Source: Phenylobacterium sp.
GTDB taxonomy: Bacteria; Pseudomonadota; Alphaproteobacteria; Caulobacterales; Caulobacteraceae
DNA: 64,000 bases
Assembly: GCF_022402485.1 (NCBI RefSeq)
Contig: NZ_JAKRSA010000012.1
Span: 149,050 to 213,049, forward strand
Direction of reading: 5' to 3'
Shown: one piece after another, positions 35,581 through 45,394 of the stretch
Layout of the letters: each line of letters begins with the position of its first letter
Position numbering within the stretch: the first letter of the stretch is position 1
Position numbers and translations under genes: made by a program
The notes under the pieces: generated by a model
Told to the model about the DNA's origin: nothing
The model's input: only the letters and a program-made list of their open reading frames with translations
The model's database searches: none

Positions 35581-36075
35581 TTAGCCTTCCTTGGTGTCTT
35601 CCGCAGCAGGTTCAGCCGCGGCCTCTTCAGCAACGGGGGCGGCCTCGGCGGCTTCGGCGGCGGGCTCTTCAGCAACGGGGGCCTCGGGCTCGGGCTCAGG
35701 GGCGGGCTGGGCGGCAGCCTCGGCCTCGGCGGCGACGCGGTCGGCCTCGCGCTGGGCGCGCTCTTCAGCCCGCTCCTTGGCCTTGCGGCCCGGCTCGGCC
35801 TTCTGCGGGTTGTTGCCGTGCTCCCACTTCACCAGCCCCTGCTGGGACAGGAAACGGGCCACGCGGTCGGTGGGCTGGGCGCCCTTCTTGACCCACTCCT
35901 CGATGCGCTCGATCTTCAGGACGACGCGGTTGGGGTCATCCTTCTTGAGCAGCGGGTTGTAGGCGCCAACCTTCTCAATGAAGCGGCCATCGCGGGGCGC
36001 GCGGCTGTCAGCGACGACGATCGAGTAGTAGGGGCGCTTCTTGGCGCCACCGCGGGACAGGCGAATCTTGAGCAT
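35581..36075 (-). CDS. rpsP: 30S ribosomal protein S16
   Basis: 164 aa. The S16 core is residues 1-85 ([43 protein letters not shown]-equivalent [13 protein letters not shown]). The last 70 or so residues are a low-complexity Ala/Glu/Pro tail with imperfect APVAEE repeats. Tails of this kind are seen in Caulobacter-type S16, and their role is unknown. It lies 19 nt after ffh. Confidence 0.96.
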   Translation of the reverse strand: MLKIRLSRGGAKKRPYYSIVVADSRAPRDGRFIEKVGAYNPLLKKDDPNRVVLKIERIEEWVKKGAQPTDRVARFLSQQGLVKWEHGNNPQKAEPGRKAKERAEERAQREADRVAAEAEAAAQPAPEPEPEAPVAEEPAAEAAEAAPVAEEAAAEPAAEDTKEG

Positions 36076-36093
36076 GAATGTTCCTTGTGAGCT

Positions 36094-37638
36094 CTAGGAT
36101 TTCTTGAAGGGATTGATTCCTGGGGGCAGACCGCCACCCAGACCGGGAAGTTTGGGGAGACCGCCCATGCCCGGACCACCAAGACCGGGACCACCAAGAC
36201 CGGCAAGGCGCGCCTTGGCCTCCTCGATCTCCTGTGGGGTAGGGGCCTTGCCGCCCCCCATGGCCTTCAGGCGCGCCATATCGGCCCCGCCTGCGCCACC
36301 AGTGAGCATGCCCGCCATCTTGGCAAAGCCCTTGCCCCCGTCGCGGCTCATCATCTTGAAGGCGTCGGCCATCTGGCGATGCTGCTTCAGCAGCCGGTTG
36401 ACTTCGGCCACCTCGACGCCGGCGCCCTTGGCGATGCGGCGCTTGCGCGAGGCCTGAAGAATATCGGGCTTCTTGCGCTCGGCCTTGGTCATGGACGAGA
36501 TGATCGCGGCCTGTCGGTCCAGGGACTTGTCCGAAACATTGGCCTCGGCCATCTGCTTCTTGACCTTCTGGACCCCGGGCAGGAAGCCCATCAGCCCTTC
36601 CATGCCCCCCATCTTCTTCATCTGGGCAAACTGGTCGGCCATCATGTCCAGGTCGAACTGACCCTTGGCCAGCTTCTTGGCCATGACCTCGGCCTTGGCC
36701 TGGTCAAAATCCTGCGCGGCCTTTTCCACCAGGGCGACCACGTCGCCTTGGCCGAGAATACGGCCCGCCACTCGGCGGGCGTCGAACACGTCCAGGCCGT
36801 CGATCTTCTCCGAAATGCCCAGGAACTTGATGGGCAGGCCGGTGACCGCGCGCATGGAGAGCGCCGCCCCGCCGCGGCCGTCGCCGTCCGAACGGGTCAG
36901 CACCAGGCCGGTGAGCGGCAGGCGCTCGTGGAAGGCTGTGGCCGTGCGCACGGCGTCCTGGCCGGTGAGCGCATCGGCCACCAGCAGGGTTTCAGAAGGA
37001 TTGGCGATCCTGGCGATCTCGGCCGCCTCGGCCATCATCGCCTCGTCCAGGGTCGTGCGACCGGCGGTGTCGAGGATCAGGACGTCATAGCCCTGCAGCT
37101 TGGCGGCTGAGAGCGCGCGCCGGGCGATATCGGGCGCCGACTGGCCTGCGACGATGGGCAGGCTGTCGACCCCGGCCTGGGTGGCCAGGGTGGCCAGCTG
37201 TTCCATGGCGGCCGGCCGCCGGGTGTCGAGGGAGGCCAGCAGGACCTTCTTGCGCTCCCGGACCAGGCGATGGGCGAGACGTCCGGCGGTGGTGGTCTTA
37301 CCCGAGCCCTGCAGACCGGCCATCATCATGACCGTCGGGGGATTGAGCGAGAGGTTGAGCCCCTCGACGTTTTCGCCGCCGAGCATCTCCACCAGGCCGT
37401 CATAGGTGATCTTGATCACCTGATCGGTGGGGCGAACCGAACGCAGCACCTCTTCGCCGGAGGCCCGCTCCTTGGCCTTGGCGATGAACTCGCGGACCAC
37501 CGGCAGGGCCACATCGGCCTCCAGCAGGGCGATTCGGACCTCGCGCAGGGCCTCGTCGATGTGCTTTTCAGACAGCACACCGTGGCCCGACAGACGGTCG
37601 AATACCCCAGACAGCCGTTCAGAAAGTGCGTCGAACAT
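36094..37638 (-). CDS. ffh: Signal recognition particle protein
   Basis: 514-aa SRP54 GTPase that binds signal peptides and 4.5S RNA and docks with FtsY. The N domain comes first, then the G domain with GLQGSGKTT at residues 108-116, LDTAGRTTLD and TRSDGDGRGGAAL (TKxD variant), and then the Met-rich M domain (MKKMGGMEGLMGFLPG, RIAKGAGVEVAEVNRLL). The C-terminus is Gly/Pro-rich. The start is set at 37638 (MFDALSERLSGVF), four codons inside the longer frame. Confidence 0.96.
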   Translation of the reverse strand: MFDALSERLSGVFDRLSGHGVLSEKHIDEALREVRIALLEADVALPVVREFIAKAKERASGEEVLRSVRPTDQVIKITYDGLVEMLGGENVEGLNLSLNPPTVMMMAGLQGSGKTTTAGRLAHRLVRERKKVLLASLDTRRPAAMEQLATLATQAGVDSLPIVAGQSAPDIARRALSAAKLQGYDVLILDTAGRTTLDEAMMAEAAEIARIANPSETLLVADALTGQDAVRTATAFHERLPLTGLVLTRSDGDGRGGAALSMRAVTGLPIKFLGISEKIDGLDVFDARRVAGRILGQGDVVALVEKAAQDFDQAKAEVMAKKLAKGQFDLDMMADQFAQMKKMGGMEGLMGFLPGVQKVKKQMAEANVSDKSLDRQAAIISSMTKAERKKPDILQASRKRRIAKGAGVEVAEVNRLLKQHRQMADAFKMMSRDGGKGFAKMAGMLTGGAGGADMARLKAMGGGKAPTPQEIEEAKARLAGLGGPGLGGPGMGGLPKLPGLGGGLPPGINPFKKS

Positions 37639-37732
37639 CGGTTCTCCCATGACGTGACCGCGTCACGCCCGCTGCCTTCCGTTGGTCTTGGCCCCCCGCG
37701 AACAGGGAAGCCAGGAGCCCAAACGCGATCGA

Positions 37733-37760
37733 CCCCCGTGGACGATCACGTCGACGGGGG
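37733..37760 (-). terminator. Hairpin between eda and ffh
   Basis: CCCCCGTGGACG (37733-37744) and CGTCGACGGGGG (37749-37760) form a 12-bp stem with one mismatch and an ATCA loop. It lies downstream of eda on the minus strand. There is no T-tract, so it may be Rho-assisted or merely a boundary structure. Confidence 0.4.
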
Positions 37761-37860
37761 GCCTCGCCGCCCTCGTCCCATATGGTGATGGGGGTCGTGG
37801 CGGAGGAGGGCGCTGACCGAGGTTGCGCCGGAAGGGCGGGCTTATGCGCCTGTGGATGCT

Positions 37861-38502
37861 TTAGGTCAAGGTCAGCGGCGCGGCGCGGCGGCGCGGCAGG
37901 TCAGCCGCAGCCCTGGCCAGCCCGGTGATCGTCGCCCAGTCTCCAGCGGCCACTGCAGCCTTAGGCGCTACCCAGGAGCCCCCGATACAGGCCACATTGG
38001 GCTCGTTCAGATATTCCGCCGCCCGGGCCGCATCGATGCCGCCTGTGGGGCAGAACACCGCCTGGGGGAAGGGGCTGGCGAAGGCCCGCAGCAGGGGCAC
38101 GCCCCCCACCACGCTGGCCGGGAACAGCTTGAACGCGGTGAAGCCCCGCTCCAGCCCAGCCATCAGCTCGCTGGCCGTGGCGACCCCAGGCAGCAGGGGG
38201 ATCGGCCCCTCCAGCCCTTCACCGGGGATCAGGCCTGGACTGACGGCAAACCGGGCGCCGGCCCGGGCCGCGGCCTGACGGGCGGCGGCTGAGGTAATGG
38301 TGCCGGCCCCGACCACGGCGTCCTCGACCTCGCCGGCGATGGCGGCGATGGCCTCCAGGGCGGCGGGGGTGCGCAGGGTGACCTCCAGGGCCCGCAGGCC
38401 GCCCTGGGTGAGCGCCCGGGCCAGGGGGACCGCGTCGGCCACATCATCGATGATCAGCACCGGCACCACCGGGGCCAGGGCCATGATGTCGTCCAGGGTC
38501 AC
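37861..38502 (-). CDS. eda: KDPG aldolase (Entner-Doudoroff)
   Basis: Splits 2-keto-3-deoxy-6-phosphogluconate into pyruvate and glyceraldehyde 3-phosphate. 213-aa TIM barrel with the general-base Glu in ALEVTLRTPAAL, the Schiff-base Lys in FTAFKLFPA and the phosphate loop CPTGGIDAARAAEYL. It is the last gene of pgl-edd-glk-eda, overlapping glk by 4 nt. Confidence 0.95.
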   Translation of the reverse strand: MTLDDIMALAPVVPVLIIDDVADAVPLARALTQGGLRALEVTLRTPAALEAIAAIAGEVEDAVVGAGTITSAAARQAAARAGARFAVSPGLIPGEGLEGPIPLLPGVATASELMAGLERGFTAFKLFPASVVGGVPLLRAFASPFPQAVFCPTGGIDAARAAEYLNEPNVACIGGSWVAPKAAVAAGDWATITGLARAAADLPRRRAAPLTLT

Positions 38503-39473
38503 AGGCGTACGCCTTCCAACTGGGCCAGTTCCCGGGCGCAGCCCACCAGGGCCGGGAACGGATGGGTAATGAGAAAGGTGGGAATGTCCCGGACATAGGG
38601 TGCCAGCCGCCCCTTGGCCTCGAACCGGGCGCGGAACCCCCCGGACATGAGCCGCTCAACCAGGCGGGGGGGAATGCCGCCCCCCACATAGACCCCGCCC
38701 CGGGCGCCATAGGTGAGGGCCAGGTCCCCGGCCACGCCCCCCAGGATGGCACAGAACCGGTCCAGGGCCGCCCCGGCTCCGACATCACCCGCCGCGCCGG
38801 CCTCGATCAGCCGCCGCTCATCGGCCAGGCTTGGCGTCCGGCCAGCCATGTCCTCCAGGGCCACATAGAGATCATACAAGCCCTGACCTGACAGGACCCG
38901 CTCCACCGACACCCGCCCATGGACAGCCTGCAGTCGCCGCCAGACCTCGGCCTCGACCGCGTCATGGGGGGCAAAGCCCGTGTGGCCGGCCTCGGTGGCC
39001 ACGGCAATGTCCACATGGGCCGAGCGCGCCACGGCCGCCACGCCAAAGCCTGTGCCTGGCCCCAGCACCACGATGGGACAGGTGGGGGAACCGGGCAGGT
39101 CCGGGCCGATCCGGCGCAGGTCGGCGGGATCAAGCACCGGCGCGGCCATGGCCTGGCCGGCGAAGTCATTGACCAGCTTGATGGCGTCGAAGCCAAAAGC
39201 GGCGATCAGCTCGGTCTCCGAAACCTGCCAGTCGAGATTGGTGAACTCGATCTCGCCGTCGACCACCGGGCCTGCCACCGCGATCACCGCCTTGGCCGGG
39301 CGCTTTCGGCCCGTGGTCTCGGTCAGATAGGCCGCAATGATCTCATCTAGGGCACCATAGTCGGCACAGGCATAGGTCTTGGCATGGCGCAGATGGCCCT
39401 CGCCATCCACCAGGGCGAACCGCGCATGGGTGCCCCCCACATCGCCCACCAGACCCGCATAGACCATGGCCAT
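38499..39473 (-). CDS. glk: Glucokinase
   Basis: 324-aa E. coli-type (non-ROK) glucokinase. The ATP loop is GDVGGTHARFAL near residues 9-20, the sugar-binding site FTNLDWQVSETEL, and a second glycine-rich motif VLGPGTGFGVA. It phosphorylates glucose for entry to the Entner-Doudoroff route. It overlaps edd by 1 nt and eda by 4 nt, so all are translated as one unit. Confidence 0.95.
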   Translation of the reverse strand: MAMVYAGLVGDVGGTHARFALVDGEGHLRHAKTYACADYGALDEIIAAYLTETTGRKRPAKAVIAVAGPVVDGEIEFTNLDWQVSETELIAAFGFDAIKLVNDFAGQAMAAPVLDPADLRRIGPDLPGSPTCPIVVLGPGTGFGVAAVARSAHVDIAVATEAGHTGFAPHDAVEAEVWRRLQAVHGRVSVERVLSGQGLYDLYVALEDMAGRTPSLADERRLIEAGAAGDVGAGAALDRFCAILGGVAGDLALTYGARGGVYVGGGIPPRLVERLMSGGFRARFEAKGRLAPYVRDIPTFLITHPFPALVGCARELAQLEGVRL

Positions 39474-41293
39474 CAGACTACGTCCTCAAACAGCACCGAG
39501 GCGCCTGCCTCGGCCGGGCCGGTCGCGCGACGCATCCAGCCAAACAGCTCCCGGCCATAGCCCCGGACGGGACCGGGCGCTACAGCCGCAGGCCGGGCGT
39601 CCAACACGGCGGGATCCACCTTGATCTCCAGCCGACCGGCCAGGGCGTCCACCAGGATCAGGTCACCGTCCCGGACCCGGGCCAGGACCCCGCCATCGGC
39701 CGCCTCTGGCGTCACATGGATGGCGGCCGGTGCCTTGCCTGAGGCCCCTGACATACGCCCATCGGTGACCAGGGCCACCTTCAGACCCCGCTCCAGCAAC
39801 ACCACCAGGGTGGGGGTCAGGCTGTGCAGCTCGGGCATGCCATTGGCCTTCGGCCCCTGGAAACGCACCACGGCGACGAAGTCCTCGGTCAACTCGCCGC
39901 GTCGAAAGGCGGCCAGGAGGTCCTCCTGATCGTCGAACACCTTGGCCGGGGCCTCGATCACCAGATGCTCAGGCTTCACCGCCGAGGTCTTCATCACCGC
40001 CCGGCCCAGGCCACCCCGCATCAGGCGCAGCCCCCCCTCCGGCTGGAAGGGATCGGCCACCGGCCGCAGGATGTCGAGGTTGAGGCTTTCGGTAGGCCCT
40101 TCCCGCCACACCAGCCGACCCTCCTCAAGGAAAGGTTCGCGCTGATAGGCCCGCAGGCCGCCCCCGGCCACGGTCACCACGTCCTCATGGGCAAGACCCG
40201 CGTCCAGCAACTGGCGGATGACAAAGGCCATGCCCCCGGCGGCCTGGAAGGCGTTCACGTCCTCCGACCCGTTGGGGTAGACCTTGACGATCAGCGGCGT
40301 GACCCGGGACAGGTCGTCGAAATCGGCCCAGGTCAGCTGAATGCCCGCCGCCCGGGCAATAGCCACCATATGCAGGGTGTGATTGGTCGACCCGCCGGTG
40401 GCCATCAGCCCGACGATGGCATTAACCATGGCCTTCTCATCCACCACCGCGGCCATGGGCGTGTAGGCCTCACCGGCCGCGATAATCTCCACCGCCCGCT
40501 GGGCCGCAGCCGCCGTGAGGGCCTCACGCAGGGGCGTGTTGGGATGGACAAAGGCCGCCCCGGGCAGGTGCAGGCCGGTCATCTCCATCATCATCTGGTT
40601 GGTGTTGGCCGTCCCATAGAAGGTGCAGGTGCCCGGGCCGTGATAGGACTTCATCTCGGAGTCCAGCAGCACCTCACGGCTGACCTTGCCCTCGGCGTAA
40701 AGCCCGCGCACCCGGGCTTTCTCAGCGTTGGAGAGCCCAGAAGTCATGGGGCCGCCAGGCACGAAGATCACCGGCAGGTGGCCAAAGGCCAGGGCGCCCA
40801 TGGTCAGGCCCGGCACAATCTTGTCACAGACCCCCAGCATCAGCGCCCCGTCGAAGGCGTCGTGGGTCAGGGCGATGCCGGTCGACATGGCGATCACGTC
40901 CCGGGAGAACAGGGACAGCTCCATCCCCGGACGGCCCTGGGTCACCCCATCACACATGGCCGGCACCCCGCCGGCCACCTGGGCTGTGGCCCCCACCGCC
41001 TCGGCGGCGGCGCGGATCACATCGGGAAACCGCTCAAAGGGCTGATGGGCCGAGAGCATGTCGTTATAGGCCGTGACAATGGCCAGGTTCGGGGCGTTGG
41101 GATTGCGCATCTTGGCCTTGCCGTCCTCCGGCAGGGCAGCGAAGGCATGGGCAAAGTTGGCGCAGGACAGTTTGGCCCGGCCAGGACCAGAGGCCTGAGC
41201 CGCCGCCATCTGGGCCAGATAGGCCGCACGGCTGTCCCTGCTGCGGGCGATGATCCTGTCAGTCACCTCGGCGACTACCGGATGGATAGGCAT
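39473..41293 (-). CDS. edd: 6-phosphogluconate dehydratase
   Basis: 606-aa IlvD/Edd-family Fe-S dehydratase that makes KDPG from 6-phosphogluconate. Cluster cysteines lie in [30 protein letters not shown] and [15 protein letters not shown]; further Edd motifs are [14 protein letters not shown] and [20 protein letters not shown]. The length is normal. A GGAG ribosome binding site precedes the ATG, 10 nt after the pgl stop. Confidence 0.97.
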   Translation of the reverse strand: MPIHPVVAEVTDRIIARSRDSRAAYLAQMAAAQASGPGRAKLSCANFAHAFAALPEDGKAKMRNPNAPNLAIVTAYNDMLSAHQPFERFPDVIRAAAEAVGATAQVAGGVPAMCDGVTQGRPGMELSLFSRDVIAMSTGIALTHDAFDGALMLGVCDKIVPGLTMGALAFGHLPVIFVPGGPMTSGLSNAEKARVRGLYAEGKVSREVLLDSEMKSYHGPGTCTFYGTANTNQMMMEMTGLHLPGAAFVHPNTPLREALTAAAAQRAVEIIAAGEAYTPMAAVVDEKAMVNAIVGLMATGGSTNHTLHMVAIARAAGIQLTWADFDDLSRVTPLIVKVYPNGSEDVNAFQAAGGMAFVIRQLLDAGLAHEDVVTVAGGGLRAYQREPFLEEGRLVWREGPTESLNLDILRPVADPFQPEGGLRLMRGGLGRAVMKTSAVKPEHLVIEAPAKVFDDQEDLLAAFRRGELTEDFVAVVRFQGPKANGMPELHSLTPTLVVLLERGLKVALVTDGRMSGASGKAPAAIHVTPEAADGGVLARVRDGDLILVDALAGRLEIKVDPAVLDARPAAVAPGPVRGYGRELFGWMRRATGPAEAGASVLFEDVV

Positions 41294-41303
41294 GGGGGCT
41301 CCT

Positions 41304-41987
41304 TCAGGGGGTCCAGAATACCCGGACCGGAACGCGGGTCTGGGTCAAGAGGGCACCGACCGGCAGGTCCGCCCCGGCCAGGGCCTGGTTGAACACGTGC
41401 CGCTTCTCCGCGCCGGAGATCAGGATCAGGATGGCTTTCGACTGTAACAACGCCGCCAGGGTCAATGTGATCCGCGGCAGGGGCGGATCGCCGATCGCCT
41501 CATTCAGGCCCCGGCAGAAGCGCCCACTGTCGGCTGCCATGGCCGCCGCGAGACCATCGGCACCCGGGATCAGTGAGGCCACATGGCCATCGAGGCCCAT
41601 CCCCAGAAGGGTCATGTCGAAGGGGGCCAGGGCGGCGACCTCGGCCTCGGCCAGATCGGCGCAGGCCATCGCATCCGACGCCGGGTGCCACAGGGGGATG
41701 AAGTGGGCGGCAGCGGCCGCGCCCCGCAGCAGGCGCGTTCTCACCAGGCCCGCGTTGGAAGCCGGGTGGTCAAGGGGGACGAAGCGCTCATCGGACAGGG
41801 TGACATCGACCAGGCCCCAGTCCAGGTCAGCCGACGGCAGCAGGTCATAGACGGGACCCGGTGCGCGACCTCCGGTGGCCACAAGGCGGCCTCGGCCCCG
41901 GGCGGCGATCCCGGCCTGAAGGGCCTGGACGGTCGCGCCCGCAGCGGCCTGCGCCAGGGCGGCGGGGGTCTCGAAGGGCTCGATCAT
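41304..41987 (-). CDS. pgl: 6-phosphogluconolactonase
   Basis: 227-aa DevB/SOL-type lactonase that hydrolyses 6-phosphogluconolactone. Motifs are [16 protein letters not shown], the active-site stretch [17 protein letters not shown], and [15 protein letters not shown]. It opens the Entner-Doudoroff operon. zwf, which precedes pgl in many relatives, is absent; a divergent glycosyltransferase occupies that side. Confidence 0.93.
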   Translation of the reverse strand: MIEPFETPAALAQAAAGATVQALQAGIAARGRGRLVATGGRAPGPVYDLLPSADLDWGLVDVTLSDERFVPLDHPASNAGLVRTRLLRGAAAAAHFIPLWHPASDAMACADLAEAEVAALAPFDMTLLGMGLDGHVASLIPGADGLAAAMAADSGRFCRGLNEAIGDPPLPRITLTLAALLQSKAILILISGAEKRHVFNQALAGADLPVGALLTQTRVPVRVFWTP

Positions 41988-42148
41988 GTCCTCTCTTAGT
42001 CCCTTCCCGCCCAGGCGGGCAGTCCCTCCGGACCCATGGACGGGAACTTTCCAGGCCGCGAAGGGGTTTGCAGGGGGCGTGTCGATGGGCGTCGGTGCGC
42101 CGCCGGCACCGTCTGCGTCTCTGGCGCTCCGCCCCGAGGACCAAAATC

Positions 42149-43213
42149 ATGCGCATCGCACAGGTGTCTCCCTTGTACGAGGCCGTGCCGCCCCGCTTCT
42201 ACGGGGGCACCGAGCGGGTCGTCGCCCACCTGACCGACGCCCTGGTGGACCTGGGCCATGAGGTGACCCTGTTCGCCAGCGCCGAGGCCCGAACCAAAGG
42301 CCAGCTGGCGGCTGTGCGCAGCGAGGCCATCCGCCTGGACCCGGCGCCGCTGAAGTCCGACTTGGCCGCCCATATGAACGCCCTGGCCCAGGTCCGCGCC
42401 CGGTCCGACGAGTTCGACCTGATCCACTTTCACACCGACATGATCCACTTCCCGTTCTTCAGCCACATGGCGGAACGGACCTTGACCACCCTGCACGGGC
42501 GGCTGGACATGAAGGACGTCTCCGAAGTCTATGCCCACTGGCGGGACTATCCGCTGGTCTCCATCAGCGACCATCAGCGCCTGCCGATGCTAGGCGCCAA
42601 CTGGGCCGGGACCGTGCATCACGGCATGGATGCCGACCTCTACCGGTTTCACCCTGAACCCGGGGAATATCTGGCCTTTCTCGGTCGAATCTCCCCGGAA
42701 AAACGCCCTGACCGGGCCATCCAGATCGCCATTGGGGCCGGGGTTCCCCTGCAGATGGCCGCCAAGATCGACCCCGCCGACCGGGACTATTATGAGGGCA
42801 GGATCCGCCCTCTGATGGAGCACCCCTTGGTGACGTTCGTTGGCGAGATCGGGGACGCCGAGAAGTCACACTTTCTGGGCCGGGCGCGGGCCCTGTTGTT
42901 CCCCATTGACTGGCCCGAACCCTTTGGACTGGTGATGATCGAGGCCATGGCCTGTGGGACGCCGGTCATCGCCTATGACTGCGGTTCGGTGCCCGAAGTG
43001 GTCGAGCCGGGGCTGACCGGCCTGATCGTGCGCAGCCTCGATCAGGCGATCGCAGCCGTGGATGCGGTTGGACGCTACGACCGCCGCGCCATTCGCGACC
43101 GGTTCGAAGCCCGGTTCTCCGCCCGGGCCATGGCGCGACGCTACGTCGCCCTGCACGAGACCCGTAGCGCCCAGTCGACGCCCCAGGACCTGTCCTACGT
43201 CCTTGGCGCCTGA
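42149..43213 (+). CDS. Glycosyltransferase family 4
   Basis: 354-aa GT-B enzyme. N-terminal PLYEAVPPRFYGGTERVVAHL is the acceptor domain; FLGRISPEKRPDRAIQIAI starts the donor domain, and ALLFPIDWPEPFGLVMIEAM plus the EPFGL Glu-x7-Glu-type motif binds the nucleotide sugar. The start at 42149 has GAGGA upstream. It is followed 7 nt later by the debranching enzyme, suggesting joint work on an alpha-glucan or trehalose-type sugar. The donor and acceptor are unknown. Confidence 0.88.
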   Translation: MRIAQVSPLYEAVPPRFYGGTERVVAHLTDALVDLGHEVTLFASAEARTKGQLAAVRSEAIRLDPAPLKSDLAAHMNALAQVRARSDEFDLIHFHTDMIHFPFFSHMAERTLTTLHGRLDMKDVSEVYAHWRDYPLVSISDHQRLPMLGANWAGTVHHGMDADLYRFHPEPGEYLAFLGRISPEKRPDRAIQIAIGAGVPLQMAAKIDPADRDYYEGRIRPLMEHPLVTFVGEIGDAEKSHFLGRARALLFPIDWPEPFGLVMIEAMACGTPVIAYDCGSVPEVVEPGLTGLIVRSLDQAIAAVDAVGRYDRRAIRDRFEARFSARAMARRYVALHETRSAQSTPQDLSYVLGA

Positions 43214-43220
43214 ACAGCCC

Positions 43221-45365
43221 ATGCATGATCTTGCCCCCGAGGCCCCTGCCGGCACCGGTCAAACCGGTGAGGCCCGATCCCCCAACCGTCTGTTCGCGCT
43301 TAAGGACAAGGACACCTTCATCGTCGCTGACGCCTGCGGCGACATCACCGGCGACGGGGATGGCCTGTTCCACAACGACACCCGCATCCTGTCACGGTTC
43401 CGGCTGCTGCTGGGGAGCAGCCAGCCGTCCCTGCTGTCGGCGGCCATCGGCCAGGAGAATGTGTTCTTCACCTCCAATGGCACCAACCAGGCCCTTCCCT
43501 TTCCCGGCGGTCCCATGGGGCCACCAGGGGTGCTGCATGTGGAGCGCCGACGCTTCCTGTGGGGCGAGCGGCTCTATGAGCGGGTGCGGGTGGTCAACTA
43601 CAGCCGCGACGTGGTCCAGACGCCCCTCTCCCTGGAATATGCCGCCGACTTCCGTGACATGTTCGAGGTTCGCGGCGCCAAGCGCCGCCGGCGCGGCGTC
43701 ACCCAGCCGCCGGTCTGTGACGGGCGTTCGGTCCATTTTCGCTATGAGGGGCTCGACTATGTGGAGCGGGCCAGCGTCATCGCCTTTTCCGACGCCCCCT
43801 GGCGCATCAGTCCGCAGCGGGCGGACTTCATGTGCAGCCTGAACCCGGAGAGCCGCTACGAGATCTATGTGGAAATCGGTGCCCACGGGGGACCACCGCC
43901 CACCAAGGAGCGCTATGAGGCCGCCGCCACCCATGCCCGCTGGGACATGCGCCGACGGCGCAGGCACGGCGCCCGCCTGCGCACCACAGGAAGGCTCTTC
44001 AACGACTGGCTGGCCCGGTCGCGCTCGGACATCGCGCTCCTGACCACACGGCTGGAGACCGGACCCTACCCCTATGCTGGCATTCCCTGGTTCTCCACCG
44101 CCTTTGGCCGGGATGCGATCATCACCAGTCTGCAACTGCTCTGGTTCGAGCCCGGCCTGGCCAAGGGGGTGCTGACCTATCTGGCCGCCCATCAGGCCGA
44201 GGAGGTGTCGAGCTTCCGGGACGCCGCCCCGGGCAAGATCATGCATGAGACCCGCAAGGGCGAAATGCCCGCGGTCGGCGAGGTGCCCTTCGCCCGCTAT
44301 TATGGGGGGGTCGACACGACACCCTTGTTCATTGTCCTGGCTGGCGCCTATGCCGAGCGGACCGGCGACTATGAGCTGGTGGACGCCCTATGGCCGGCCC
44401 TGAGACGGGCCATGGCCTGGATCGAGCGGTTCGGGGACTCCACCGGCGATGGGCTGATTGACTATGCCCGGGGCGAGGCGTCGGGTCTGTCCAACCAGGG
44501 CTGGAAGGATAGCGAAGACTCCATCTTTCACGCCGACGGCCGGTTCCCCAAGGGGCCGATCGCCCTGGTGGAGGTGCAGGGCTACGCCTATGGCGCCTTT
44601 CAGACCATGGCGGCATTCGCCCAGCGGCGGGGCGACATGGGCGCGGCCGACCATTGGCGAGGCCGGGCCGAGCACCTCCGCGAGGTGGTGGAACGCCGCT
44701 TCTGGATGCCGGACAAGGGTTTCTACGGCATGGCCATCGATGGCGACGGCGAGCTCTGCGCGGTGATGGGCTCCAATCCCGGTCACCTGCTGTTTGTCGG
44801 CCTGCCGGCACCCGACCGGGGCAAGGCGGTGGCCCAGCGCCTGTTATCCAGCGCGTTTGCCACCGGCTGGGGCGTGCGCACCCTGGCGGCCGGAGAGGCG
44901 CGGTTCAATCCCATGTCCTACCACAATGGCTCGGTCTGGCCCCACGACACCGCCCTCTGCGTTCAAGGCCTGGCCAACTATGGCGAGCGGGACGGGGTGG
45001 TGCTGATGACCTCGCATCTGTTCGAGACCGCCTCCCACTACGAGATGCGTCTGCCCGAGCTGTTCTGCGGCTTTCCCCGGGCGGCCGGGGAGCCTCCCGT
45101 GGCCTATCCCGTGGCCTGCCTGCCCCAGGCCTGGGCCGCCGGGGCGGTGTTCATGATGTTGCAGGCCTGCCTGGGGCTGAGGATCAAGGGCGCGGAGCGT
45201 CGGGTGGAAATCTGCGACCCCCGTCTGCCCATCGGCATCGACCGCCTATGGGTGGAGGATCTGCGGGTCGGCCCGCACAGGATCAGCCTTGGCTTTGAGA
45301 CGATCGAGGGCCAGGTGCAGGTCCGCTTCAACCCCGTCGAGGGGGTTGAGGTGGTGATCAGCTGA
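43221..45365 (+). CDS. Amylo-alpha-1,6-glucosidase (glycogen-debranching-type)
   Basis: 714 aa. An N-terminal GDE_N_bis-type domain (FALKDKDTFIVADACGDITG, GLFHNDTRILSRFRL) precedes an (alpha/alpha)6-barrel with WFSTAFGRDAIITSLQLLWF, the catalytic-region GWKDSEDSIFH, and MSYHNGSVWPHDTAL. It would trim alpha-1,6 branches or related glucosides. Two ATGs are possible (43221 and a few codons on); the first follows the glycosyltransferase stop closely. Context: glycogen or oligosaccharide turnover next to Entner-Doudoroff genes. Confidence 0.9.
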   Translation: MHDLAPEAPAGTGQTGEARSPNRLFALKDKDTFIVADACGDITGDGDGLFHNDTRILSRFRLLLGSSQPSLLSAAIGQENVFFTSNGTNQALPFPGGPMGPPGVLHVERRRFLWGERLYERVRVVNYSRDVVQTPLSLEYAADFRDMFEVRGAKRRRRGVTQPPVCDGRSVHFRYEGLDYVERASVIAFSDAPWRISPQRADFMCSLNPESRYEIYVEIGAHGGPPPTKERYEAAATHARWDMRRRRRHGARLRTTGRLFNDWLARSRSDIALLTTRLETGPYPYAGIPWFSTAFGRDAIITSLQLLWFEPGLAKGVLTYLAAHQAEEVSSFRDAAPGKIMHETRKGEMPAVGEVPFARYYGGVDTTPLFIVLAGAYAERTGDYELVDALWPALRRAMAWIERFGDSTGDGLIDYARGEASGLSNQGWKDSEDSIFHADGRFPKGPIALVEVQGYAYGAFQTMAAFAQRRGDMGAADHWRGRAEHLREVVERRFWMPDKGFYGMAIDGDGELCAVMGSNPGHLLFVGLPAPDRGKAVAQRLLSSAFATGWGVRTLAAGEARFNPMSYHNGSVWPHDTALCVQGLANYGERDGVVLMTSHLFETASHYEMRLPELFCGFPRAAGEPPVAYPVACLPQAWAAGAVFMMLQACLGLRIKGAERRVEICDPRLPIGIDRLWVEDLRVGPHRISLGFETIEGQVQVRFNPVEGVEVVIS

Positions 45366-45394
45366 TCGACGCGCCAGGACCAGAGCAGCGGACT

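Noticed and set aside
37790..37860. Possible SRP (4.5S) RNA beside ffh
   Set aside because: A CCGGAAGG core occurs, but the flanking conserved GGTCAG and AGCAGC segments and long helix are missing.
39824..41392. 522-codon frame antisense to edd
   Set aside because: Composition is that of a GC-rich antisense shadow; edd is unambiguous.
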